The translations under genes were made by a program, and so were the position numbers. The notes beneath the pieces are model-generated. The model did not search any database and had not been told where the DNA came from. It saw nothing but the letters and a program-made list of their open reading frames with translations. Source: Candidatus Omnitrophota bacterium (lineage in GTDB: Bacteria; Omnitrophota; Gorgyraeia; S143-82). Taken from it: a stretch of DNA of 22,972 nucleotides. Positions 16,901 through 22,972 of the stretch are shown piece after piece. The stretch lies in assembly GCA_027065215.1 (NCBI GenBank), contig JAMOOT010000011.1, positions 1-22,972 on the forward strand. The letters are read 5' to 3'. The first letter of the stretch is position 1; each line of letters opens with the position of its first letter.

Positions 16901-18893
16901 CCATATTTAAGGGTTTGTTAAATATTACCTTGATGCGCTGGGTATCAATCGCATAGGCCTTTACGATATAAATACCCGGCGGTTCCACAACCACCCTCTT
17001 CGCATCACTCCAGGGAGTAGGGGCATCGGTAGTTGAATTATCCACGGCACGCTGGCAAAATTTTATCCTTACCTTTGGCCAATATTTAGCCGGGCAGTCA
17101 TTGGGATAGATGTGATCCACGATCCAGGCAGTGGTGCCGTTGGCATTCAGATCTCCCTTACTGTCACCGTCAAAGTCCCACTCATAGGTGGTACTGAGGT
17201 CAAAGTCTGTCTGTTCCCGGGCACCGGAATATTCCTTATCGGGTTTCCCATCACCATCAGTATCCACCTTGGCGCCCACGTAGCGGACCAGGAGATAGAC
17301 ATGATCGCTCTTAAAGGTCGCGTTAAAACCCTCGTCCTGGTTCTGGCCATTTATAAGATCAAGATCTGGCTCCTCTAGGTCAAAATCCAGAGTGGTAGTC
17401 ACACTCGCGGTACCATTCTCATCGGTCTGTGCCGGAACCGTCTGTAATGCTTTATCACCCATCATAAAGACAAACTGAAGTTCCTGATTGGAGATTGGCT
17501 TGCCGTCCTCATCGGTCAAGCGGGCTGAAAGACTAACCTCATCTCCCAGGCAGCCAGAGGTCTCGCCGATATAGTCAACAGTCACATTCCCAATCTCAGT
17601 AAAGTTCACGGGAACGACCCTCTGGAGGCTCAAAATGGCCCATTCGGTGCAGAGAATATCATTTCCCCAGTTACAACCGGACCAGTAATATTGATCGTTG
17701 CCATCAAAATCAATGGAATTCTTTTCCTCACAGATGGCCTGAGCAAATTCCTGATACCAATCATGGCCGTCAACCGTTTTAAAACCAAGGGCACCAAAAC
17801 CCTTGACCATATTAAAGATGGCGTGATAGTTGCTGGCCCCTCCATTAGACCGCCAGCCTGGCTCATCATTAGGGTCGTTCCAGTGACGGGCAATGTAGTC
17901 CACAGCCGCCTTTACCCTGGGGCTGGTCATGTCATCTCCAACGAGATACATCTCATAGAGGAGATGGCCTGTCTTTAGGATGTTGACCCAATAATTTGGG
18001 CTGTCATAACCCGAACCCCCGTCATTGGCGTCGCCATTAACATCGTTCTGGATGTAATCGATCCAGATATTCAGTTCATCCAAGACAAACTGGGGAATGG
18101 TTACGCTGAAGCCGTAGATTGGGGTCTGGGCAAAACCAAGGCCAAAGGTCACCCAGCCGGTATTGGAATTGTCCGAGTCACCGGAGTTGGCCGTATACCG
18201 CCAGCCGCCTCGGGCCGAGCCTGTGTCTTCATCATTCTGGGCATAGGCATAATAGTCAACCAGGTCCTGCAGCACCTCGTTCAGGGTATCATTAGTGCCG
18301 TCTCCAGCCACATCCACGGCTGTAAGGGTAAAGGTTGAGTTATCGCTAAGGGTGAGATCAGTGCCAGTCTGAAGAATGGGACAGCGGCTGCTGGCAATGG
18401 CCATCATGGCAATGGCCCCTTCATATATCTCATGATTACTACTATCGTAAAATACGATCCCCTTGCCATTGTGGTTGGTATCAGGGTCCCCGGCAGGCTG
18501 AACAGAAATGTCCCGAATCTCCTGCTTGCTGAGAATGTAGTTGAGCCCCTTGATGGCCGCATCCCTGGCTGCAAGTTCCAGCTCGCTCCAGCCCTCGGTT
18601 GGATCAGCGCAGATAGCCTTTCCCTTAGAGGCCAGATAATCTTCCAGCACGGTCACAGCCAGCCCTGTTTCAGCGACCCGATTACTCGAGCCCCACGAAC
18701 CGTCAGCATTTTGCTTAGAGATGAGCCAGGGGACTCCCTTTTCAATCATGTCGAGTACCGCTGGATCATTTGGCCCGGTAATGGAAGTACAATTATCATC
18801 CTGCGCCAAGGCCCTAACACTACCCGTTGTAAAAACAGCAAAAAAACAAAGAATACTCAGAATAGTTGTCGCAAATTTTTGATACCTTTTCAC
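13929..18893 (-). CDS. Giant secreted protein with alpha-alpha toroid and Ca-binding modules, 1654 aa
   Basis: I choose GTG at 18893 because AAGGAGG sits directly before it and a signal peptide follows (VKRYQKF...VRALAQ, residues 1-31). The frame stays open to 18953, but that extension has no SD. Residues 50-428 resemble the squalene-cyclase/prenyltransferase toroid: QNADGSWGSS matches a QW motif, with GGWRYT and repeated helix pairs. The DxDD/DCTAE cyclase signatures are absent, so catalysis is unlikely. Then follow a Big_1-like Ig domain (433-543), a PKD-like domain (560-637), and two long repeats (757-880, 1000-1105). Each repeat opens with a Ca loop (FDTDNDNQIDHF; LDTNNDGMIDRF) and contains (D/G)RPY.WN(I/V)T. 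A carboxypeptidase-regulatory-like region (1243-1425) and a GQWSMIAVPV tail domain (1452-1654) complete it. It is a probable extracellular structural or binding protein; its ligand is unknown. Confidence 0.85.
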   Translation of the reverse strand: MKRYQKFATTILSILCFFAVFTTGSVRALAQDDNCTSITGPNDPAVLDMIEKGVPWLISKQNADGSWGSSNRVAETGLAVTVLEDYLASKGKAICADPTEGWSELELAARDAAIKGLNYILSKQEIRDISVQPAGDPDTNHNGKGIVFYDSSNHEIYEGAIAMMAIASSRCPILQTGTDLTLSDNSTFTLTAVDVAGDGTNDTLNEVLQDLVDYYAYAQNDEDTGSARGGWRYTANSGDSDNSNTGWVTFGLGFAQTPIYGFSVTIPQFVLDELNIWIDYIQNDVNGDANDGGSGYDSPNYWVNILKTGHLLYEMYLVGDDMTSPRVKAAVDYIARHWNDPNDEPGWRSNGGASNYHAIFNMVKGFGALGFKTVDGHDWYQEFAQAICEEKNSIDFDGNDQYYWSGCNWGNDILCTEWAILSLQRVVPVNFTEIGNVTVDYIGETSGCLGDEVSLSARLTDEDGKPISNQELQFVFMMGDKALQTVPAQTDENGTASVTTTLDFDLEEPDLDLINGQNQDEGFNATFKSDHVYLLVRYVGAKVDTDGDGKPDKEYSGAREQTDFDLSTTYEWDFDGDSKGDLNANGTTAWIVDHIYPNDCPAKYWPKVRIKFCQRAVDNSTTDAPTPWSDAKRVVVEPPGIYIVKAYAIDTQRIKVIFNKPLNMATVDNTDFCLQMPDGRKIPKPHTNEEIKIEDINNWGEYSVTLHVINYEWEMGDTGSICLSGKDVIESSDGEGNVVACEGCNGTCRTVVGPPPDVQIGAFDTDNDNQIDHFAIYYSGGFAVPESNATVNGINMNISTEQLSGIWDRPYEWNITNATLINDHTLWVTVGESGYFDDLHRTPCFDLKVSSLGNLTDLSGNALDLDLFGYDGNLSTCRENRYNLYPPKISKAEFSGCEIRVVIDGAVDPATIDPSDFVLTLGQDTEFKIAGMWTNEWAGQTTVFLMPKSSDECFDCTAGGTVAFADPGVVATYPAGIFGLTVQNKDTSSVELEPCEESGPYVDTFSLDTNNDGMIDRFVLYSGCEEVFEGSLDPNSTIEVSTEDIYGRPYTWNVTSTKLSDDGHHLVIEVEPSGFADKNTMAAINISNSGLSLNGQSIDGQYMAYQTFEPKNPGLNAWYDPVNNQLHVWLDLPYSASGSNWRESNWYNDATFLSSNRSPADDFEGMNVDLSGATYVNSGSCCGELVIQLAQNALAVPGNGESVTYSITLKEQNGLSYARLGLPVTGGFFADFWAPISEINNGHIYVMDITGQVTDNENIVSRAAVTAWVMKKHGTGSVFINYNGLSYHWEDYEGLFDRAFERHQSTTFYLKFAKGVPVDISSSAELEPDEWEAKAVTFNPTTGQILLGEKVIGYVPYYWGPWGSSPVARAYTDENGHYLLHVINNVSAGDPVVLTVTRQTAEGFRMVPVTGVASADADFYINFNAVYNKDEGKAYSHDINLAMTQEAPIQTASFERGQWSMIAVPVKKVYYRDSDSIPSLVPKNWPEVPVDNNLSDAEIIMRDGVPYSGDLRWGTEMLGADDKGIHYNYGGQGDLKALVGGHAYLVGHEWSSEGFACIHESSEKYYFFGEPLGDTDSFTLSPAGQNNGWYILYNWTNQSVADILNADVDYVMTLTDGGYRSQDDAGSGDLLKATDPSMVIIHTGAQTTWPVPTP

Positions 18894-19086
18894 GCTTACC
18901 TCCTTAAATTCTTTAAATGTTATCCATTCTTTTCTGCAACCTATAAGGTGCATGGGAATATAACTAAGTAGGTGACCTTACACAAACCCATGAGAACATA
19001 CATAAGTAACAAAGATTATTCACAATAGTTGTCGCAAATTTTTTATACCTTTTCATGGCTACCTCCTTAACTCTTTAAATGTTATC
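18846..19086 (-). repeat. Duplicated leader plus signal-peptide start (two 78-79 bp copies)
   Basis: Copy A (18846-18924) is the SD, start and first codons of the 1654-aa gene. Copy B (19009-19086) lies 162-163 bp upstream and differs at roughly ten positions, including one indel. Both contain CATTTAAAGA, the SD AAGGAGGTA and a coding stretch for KRY(Q/K)KFATTI. Copy B has ATG where copy A has GTG. Confidence 0.85.
18964..19056 (-). pseudogene. Truncated duplicate of the toroid-gene start (30 codons)
   Basis: ATG at 19056 with SD TTAAGGAGG opens MKRYKKFATTIVNN, clearly a copy of the VKRYQKFATTILSI signal peptide start of the adjacent gene. After about 14 residues the similarity stops, and the frame ends at TAG (18966-18964) after 30 codons. 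It probably is the relic of a duplicated paralogue whose body was lost. It keeps a good ribosome-binding site and could still be translated as a short upstream peptide. Confidence 0.7.
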
Positions 19087-19393
19087 TCTCTATTATTTGC
19101 CAAAAGACCTTCTTCAACAACTTTTTGATTAAGGCCCAATATGCCAATCCTAAGGACACCATCAGGAAGTATGTTAGAAACCACCTCTTTGTCAGCAGCT
19201 TGGGCAGCAGCCCCTATCTCTACAATTGGGTCTTCAAGATTTTCAAAGTATCATAGTTCAAGACTAAAGGGATAGTTAGCTCCTCACCTACAAAACCACT
19301 TACCTTTACAAGAGTTATAGGAGCTCCCCAAATCGTATTAACTGAAAATAGTAGAAATAAAAGCAAAAAAATATCAAAGAATAACCTTTGAAC
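19059..19393 (-). pseudogene. Frameshifted remnant of a second cohesin-domain protein
   Basis: From 19393 leftward, one frame gives a hydrophobic signal peptide (FFDIFLLLFLLFSV) and APITLVKVSGFVGEELTIP then LVLNYD, typical of the first strands of a cohesin domain. It stops at TAG (19222-19220). Adding one A to the A4 run at 19243-19240 joins it to a second frame: NLEDPIVEIGAAAQAADKEV, then LPDGVLRIGILGLNQ and VVEEGLLA. This is the classic middle of a cohesin-like domain. The domain is cut off where the duplicated toroid leader begins (about 19086). No in-frame ATG is present. The promoter at 19426-19454 remains. The gene is probably dead, from a deletion that fused it to the leader copy. Confidence 0.7.
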
Positions 19394-19425
19394 TCTGTCC
19401 CATATTTTAAATATTTACGTTTGAA

Positions 19426-19454
19426 ACATTACACGGAAATTTCATTTTTGTCAA
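19426..19454 (-). promoter_or_regulatory. Sigma-70-like promoter upstream of the cohesin remnant
   Basis: TTGACA (19454-19449) and TAATGT (19431-19426) are separated by exactly 17 nt on the minus strand. The -35 box is perfect. It could now drive transcription through the relic zone into the toroid gene, whose own leader has no better promoter that I can see. Confidence 0.5.
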
Positions 19455-19470
19455 TATGTTTTTTTAATAA

Positions 19471-19638
19471 ACAGCAATTCTTTGTGATGGTCAAACTACT
19501 ATTGATGAGGTACAAAAGTGTATAAACCAGTTTTTAGGTATTTGAATGCCAAAGTCTTACAATGACCTAGCTAGAAATGGCCAAGTAACAATAGATGAGG
19601 TGTAAAAGGTAATAAATGCAATTTTGGGGATGTGTTAG
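19471..19638 (+). pseudogene. Decayed dockerin-like C-terminus with two Ca loops
   Basis: One plus-strand frame reads CDGQTTIDEVQKCINQFLG, a stop (TGA 19543-19545), then RNGQVTIDEV, a stop (TAA 19603-19605), KVINAILGM and a final TAG (19636-19638). The doubled (D/N)GQ(V/T)TIDEVQK.IN.FLG pattern matches dockerin-type repeats in secreted proteins, with two loops about 20 codons apart. Loop positions 1 and 3 are lost in the first copy. Two in-frame stops and no upstream protein-like frame show that it is dead. It converges on the end of the outer-membrane barrel gene at 19644. Together with the cohesin remnant next door, it suggests a lost cohesin-dockerin pair. Confidence 0.7.
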
Positions 19639-19643
19639 GCAGA

Positions 19644-20765
19644 TTATTTTCCAAATAAAAATGTAAGCCCTATTTTTGCCCATCCATATTTGTGGTCAAA
19701 TGTAGTCTGAGAATATCTATTGTACATAAATGGCAGCACCCCATTAAACTGCCTGTGTAGATAAATACCACCTATAGTAAATATCACATTTTTACTAATG
19801 GAGTAGTTTATATCCATTTTTAGGATATGGTTTATTGGCTCATAATCAAGTTTTTTTCCCCTATTTATTGAAATATAATTGTATTCTATATGAGTTAAGG
19901 TCTTAAATGGAGTCTTTATAAGAAGACTCATACCTATCTTCCAGTACTCCTCATGCCTATCTAGGTCCGACAATTTTAACACTCTGTCCTTATACTCATC
20001 CGGTAAATAATCTATAATATTTTTTGTGAGATTTTCCCCTACCTTTGTCTTTATCCAATTTTTACCATACTCAAAAAAAATATTTGGATAAAAATATTCT
20101 GTAGTCTTTCCAAGAGTTATTCTACAGTATATGTTATAGTCTTTCATATTCCTTATATCTACCTTTTCTATTTTATGTCTTATGGTCGTATTTTCTGTCT
20201 CATAGTTAAGCCAGACATGTTCGTTAACTTCTGTGCTAAGTTTTGGAGAAAGTTGTGGAAGCATTTTATTAAGGTAATAATTTATCTCAAAAGGCTCTCT
20301 AAAAGTTTGATCATCTGCTATGTTTCCCCTTGTGCCAAAATCAAATGAGATGGATGGAAAAAAACCTCCTTGTTCACCTATTAAGTTTCCTCTTAGCCCA
20401 AGACAGTAGCTTTTTACCTTTAGTTCACTGCTCCCATAGTCTATCCACCTATAGGTAAAATTGCTTAAAACAGATAGTTTGTCAGTCAACCCATAGTTTA
20501 CCCTTATGGGAAGGTCATAGTAGTTTCCCACCCCACTAACAGCAAACTTTTTGCTAATATTCTTTAATTCCTTTTCCCTTACATCAAATATATCAATGGC
20601 ATCATTTACCATCCCATAGGAAACACTTATCTCCCACATCCCTTTTGGCAGGGTAAGGGTGGTTGGGTAGTCCCTTAAATAGTTAAGGTGTAAATCCTGG
20701 CCAGTTGATGGGAGGGCCCATAAAAAAATAAGCATAAAAATGAAAAGCCTATTAAAAATTTTCAT
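19644..20765 (-). CDS. Predicted outer-membrane beta-barrel protein, 373 aa
   Basis: The frame could begin at a TTG four codons earlier, but GGGAG five bases before the ATG at 20765 supports MKIFNRLF as the start. Residues 1-22 are a signal peptide ending in PSTGQ. The rest is alternating amphipathic strands rich in aromatic residues: GMWEISVSYGMV, LPIRVNYGLTDKLSVLSNF, PNIFFEYGKNW, LTHIEYNYISI, and a final GWAKIGLTFLFGK. This is the pattern of an outer-membrane barrel, with a C-terminal strand of the usual type though the last residue is K. No named family is recognised. It follows the SLBB export gene by 187 nt and has a candidate promoter, so a role near polysaccharide or surface export is plausible but unproven. 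Confidence 0.75.
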   Translation of the reverse strand: MKIFNRLFIFMLIFLWALPSTGQDLHLNYLRDYPTTLTLPKGMWEISVSYGMVNDAIDIFDVREKELKNISKKFAVSGVGNYYDLPIRVNYGLTDKLSVLSNFTYRWIDYGSSELKVKSYCLGLRGNLIGEQGGFFPSISFDFGTRGNIADDQTFREPFEINYYLNKMLPQLSPKLSTEVNEHVWLNYETENTTIRHKIEKVDIRNMKDYNIYCRITLGKTTEYFYPNIFFEYGKNWIKTKVGENLTKNIIDYLPDEYKDRVLKLSDLDRHEEYWKIGMSLLIKTPFKTLTHIEYNYISINRGKKLDYEPINHILKMDINYSISKNVIFTIGGIYLHRQFNGVLPFMYNRYSQTTFDHKYGWAKIGLTFLFGK

Positions 20766-20921
20766 AAGAACTCCCAAACTCTATTCTTGTTTCTTTTAAA
20801 CATCTTGGGCTTACAAGACTTGAATATGGTCCTGGCTTACCTTGAGTGTTATTTTTTAACAAGCGCTACCTTTGCTCCACAACTTGCAGTCCTCTTTGCT
20901 ATAACTGTTTAATATATTTTT

Positions 20922-20948
20922 GTTATATTAATGTTACTTATTTGTCAA
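20922..20948 (-). promoter_or_regulatory. Candidate promoter for the outer-membrane barrel gene
   Basis: A perfect TTGACA (20948-20943) is followed after 15 nt by TATAAC (20927-20922); a 17-nt spacing gives TAACAA instead. It lies just past the SLBB stop, leaving a leader of about 150 nt before the ATG. The leader has only a small TGTTA/TAACA hairpin, and I recognise no riboswitch. Confidence 0.45.
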
Positions 20949-20952
20949 TATT

Positions 20953-22972
20953 TTAATATGCCGCAATAACTACCCCTGCTGTAACTGCAAGTTGATATAG
21001 GATTGTTGTTATATCCTTTATATTTCTTATCCATGCAATCTTTTCTAACCTTTCAGGAACAACAATAGTATCACCAGGGTCAAGCATTGTCCTATGCCTT
21101 GGTTCCCACCAAAAAGTTCTAGAAGGCCAACTACCTGGTCTTATGCCAGTGCCATCTACCTTTAACACATATAATTTCTTTTTGTCTGCAGTCCTTGTAT
21201 AACCGCCAGCCTTTTCTATATAGTAGGAGATATCCGTACCAGGTGTATAAATAAATGCGGTTGGATTATAGACAGCCCCAACTACTTGAATGGTCTGAGG
21301 ATTAGAGGGAATATAAAGTTTATCTCCATCTTCTAATTCTATATCATCTGGTGTTCCTTTAAATTCCTCTAGTGGTCTTAAATGTATTACTAGTCTTCCC
21401 TTTGCCTTTATATTTCGCAACCTTTCCAAAAATTCCCTTTTCATCTTTGCCTCTTCTGCACTGATTTTTGCCTCCTCTGAGGTTATAGCAGTACCTGTTT
21501 TGGCTATCCCACCTACCATTAGTTCCCTTTCTAACCGATCAATCATCTCATTTATTTGCCTTTGTTGCAGTTCCTGAACCCTCTTTCGTGTAAATACCGC
21601 ACCTTTTAAGTATGCCTTATCAGTAAATCCACCTGCCCTTTTAAGGACAGATGAAAGCCTCTCCCCTTTTTTAATCACATATCTACCAGGAAAAAGGACC
21701 TCACCTGAGATATCTACATACTCTATACGTTGCCACTCTGAGATCTTTTTTACAAAAAGTCTGTCATAGGGTTTAAGAAAAATGTTATTTTTTGGGTCAC
21801 CCTCCAGGGCCTTTTTGAGGTTTATCTTGCGATGATCTATCTCGCAAAGCTCTCCATTTATTATTTTATAAGAACTTAGTTCTGCTTCTCTTAGATATGC
21901 AGATTCTTTTATATTTCCACCAGCAAAGACCAAATCTTTTATTCTCATCCCAGGTGTAAAAGTATATTCCCCTGGCTTGTTTACTTCTCCATAAATAGAC
22001 ACAGTTTGTTTTGGGAGATACTCCCATATAGAATGAATAACTACCCTGTCTAAATCCTCAAGCTGTATATTATGTTCAGGATCCCCTGCCATTGCCTTCT
22101 TTAAATTGAAGGTAATTAAAAACCTCTTTTTCTCTCGTTTATCTAATCTATAAATTTCAGCCTTATCCAAATATGCATTCTTTGTTAAACCTCCTGATAA
22201 AAGGATAAGATCCTTCACCCGAAAATTTTTTTCAGGGATTTGATAGCTACCTGGCTTTCTAACTTCTCCCTCCACAGAAGCTGTAGGCTTTGGTTCAAAA
22301 AACCATTTTGAAAAGACATAAATTTTATCTTTGGGTTGCAATGCAACATCTTTTTTCTTTAGGCAGACATCTTTTAATCTAAAAGGAACTAATTTTGTCT
22401 CACCAGTCTCAAAGATATATCTTTTTATAAGTGCATAATCAAGGTATGTGTCTGGCAGAAGGTCTTTTGTATTTTTAATAATTTCACTGAGCCTCATACC
22501 TTGATGATATGCATAGATGCCAGGACGAGCCACATTTCCTATAAGTTCAATTCTGTTAACAGCTTCAGGTAAAACTGAAAAAACCTTTATAAGGTCCCCA
22601 TCCTTGAGTTTAAAATCCTTCATTTTTTTTTCATCACTTACAGATATATCTAAAACAATCTTCCGAGTGTTATTTTCTATTCTTTCTACCTGTATCATTT
22701 GATTCCAGGCAACAGGTAAAAGTCCACCAGCCAGCTTTATTGCCTGACTTAAATTAGTTTCTTTTTTTAATTCATAAATTGCAGGCCTTCTAACATTTCC
22801 AGCGATACCAACTAAAGGTCCAACTAAAGGCACATAAACTATATCTCCATGTTTTAATCTTTTGTCTTTGCTTTTATCTCCTTTTAAAAGTAGGTCATAT
22901 ACATCTAATATGCTGATTACTTTACCATTTCTTTTTAAGGATACCTTTCTTAAGCTTCCCCTCTCTGTAGGG
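20953..22972 (-). CDS. SLBB-domain polysaccharide export protein (5' end outside window)
   Basis: The frame is open to the right edge, giving at least 672 residues. A GTG at 22833 is internal, because protein-like sequence (ILDVYDLLLKGD, HGDIVYVPLVG) precedes it. At least six SLBB beta-grasp repeats follow, each with a (G/E)(N/E)V..PG.Y motif: AGNVRRPAIYEL, GNVARPGIYAY, GEVRKPGSYQI, GEVNKPGEYTF, GEVLFPGRYVI and GAVYNPTAFIY. Repeat five carries a long charged insertion (RVQELQQRQINEMIDRLERE), probably coiled coil. The C-terminus ends in a hydrophobic helix (ITTILYQLAVTAGVVIAAY), as in large Wza-like exporters that cross the outer membrane. The Poly_export N-domain lies off the window or is missing. 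Its role is export of a capsule or exopolysaccharide. No polymerase or flippase is visible here. Confidence 0.9.
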   Translation of the reverse strand, partial: PTERGSLRKVSLKRNGKVISILDVYDLLLKGDKSKDKRLKHGDIVYVPLVGPLVGIAGNVRRPAIYELKKETNLSQAIKLAGGLLPVAWNQMIQVERIENNTRKIVLDISVSDEKKMKDFKLKDGDLIKVFSVLPEAVNRIELIGNVARPGIYAYHQGMRLSEIIKNTKDLLPDTYLDYALIKRYIFETGETKLVPFRLKDVCLKKKDVALQPKDKIYVFSKWFFEPKPTASVEGEVRKPGSYQIPEKNFRVKDLILLSGGLTKNAYLDKAEIYRLDKREKKRFLITFNLKKAMAGDPEHNIQLEDLDRVVIHSIWEYLPKQTVSIYGEVNKPGEYTFTPGMRIKDLVFAGGNIKESAYLREAELSSYKIINGELCEIDHRKINLKKALEGDPKNNIFLKPYDRLFVKKISEWQRIEYVDISGEVLFPGRYVIKKGERLSSVLKRAGGFTDKAYLKGAVFTRKRVQELQQRQINEMIDRLERELMVGGIAKTGTAITSEEAKISAEEAKMKREFLERLRNIKAKGRLVIHLRPLEEFKGTPDDIELEDGDKLYIPSNPQTIQVVGAVYNPTAFIYTPGTDISYYIEKAGGYTRTADKKKLYVLKVDGTGIRPGSWPSRTFWWEPRHRTMLDPGDTIVVPERLEKIAWIRNIKDITTILYQLAVTAGVVIAAY

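Noticed and set aside
13929..18893. Active squalene-hopene cyclase
   Set aside because: The toroid-like region is exported and lacks DxDD/DCTAE-type catalytic motifs; only the fold is supported.
18432..18971. Plus-strand 179-aa frame over the toroid start
   Set aside because: It lies antisense to a clear signal peptide and toroid coding sequence, with no SD and no domain-like composition.
20766..20921. Possible c-di-GMP-type riboswitch in the leader of the barrel gene (GCAAAG and GGTAGC words)
   Set aside because: The words are adjacent instead of placed in the conserved three-helix layout, and I could not build the required stems.

Overview
The window looks like the chromosome of a Gram-negative anaerobic bacterium, plausibly a Desulfobacterota-type ('deltaproteobacterial') lineage. 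Reasons: the genes are bacterial with strong Shine-Dalgarno sites; there is a Wza-like SLBB polysaccharide export protein and an outer-membrane beta-barrel; and there are large Sec-exported proteins built from cohesin, dockerin, carboxypeptidase-regulatory and toroid domains. The species cannot be named from sequence alone. All intact genes lie on the minus strand and read right to left.

Right end (about 19.6-23.0 kb, AT-rich): a 5'-truncated multi-SLBB polysaccharide export protein runs off the window edge, followed by a predicted outer-membrane barrel with its own candidate promoter.

Junction (about 18.9-19.64 kb): a scar zone. It holds a frameshifted cohesin gene with its promoter (minus strand), a decayed two-loop dockerin (plus strand), and a duplicated 78-79 bp leader plus signal-peptide start copied from the neighbouring large gene.

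Core (2.2-18.9 kb, visibly higher GC): six large secreted proteins. In transcription order they are a 1654-aa protein with an alpha-alpha toroid (squalene/prenyltransferase-like fold) and many Ig-like/Ca-binding modules; an 808-aa multi-Ig/FN3 protein; a 1211-aa protein with about eight carboxypeptidase-regulatory-like repeats; a 338-aa protein ending in two nearly identical dockerin-like repeats; an 1103-aa protein that starts with a cohesin domain; and a 292-aa secreted protein. The 1211-, 338- and 1103-aa genes are tightly linked (TAATG overlap, then a 22-nt gap), and the 808-aa gene is probably their first cistron. There are no recognisable glycoside hydrolases and no LPXTG or SLH anchors. 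I infer a non-cellulosomal, cohesin-dockerin-assembled extracellular matrix or adhesion apparatus beside a polysaccharide export gene. This is the best candidate for an undescribed system here.

Left end (1-2.2 kb, very AT-rich): an insertion-sequence graveyard. It has the 5' end of an IS630-type transposase, the C-terminal remnant of an IS3-type integrase, a palindromic MITE-like element, an IS5-type element whose transposase is split over three frames, and a small N-terminal fragment resembling IS1634-type transposases.
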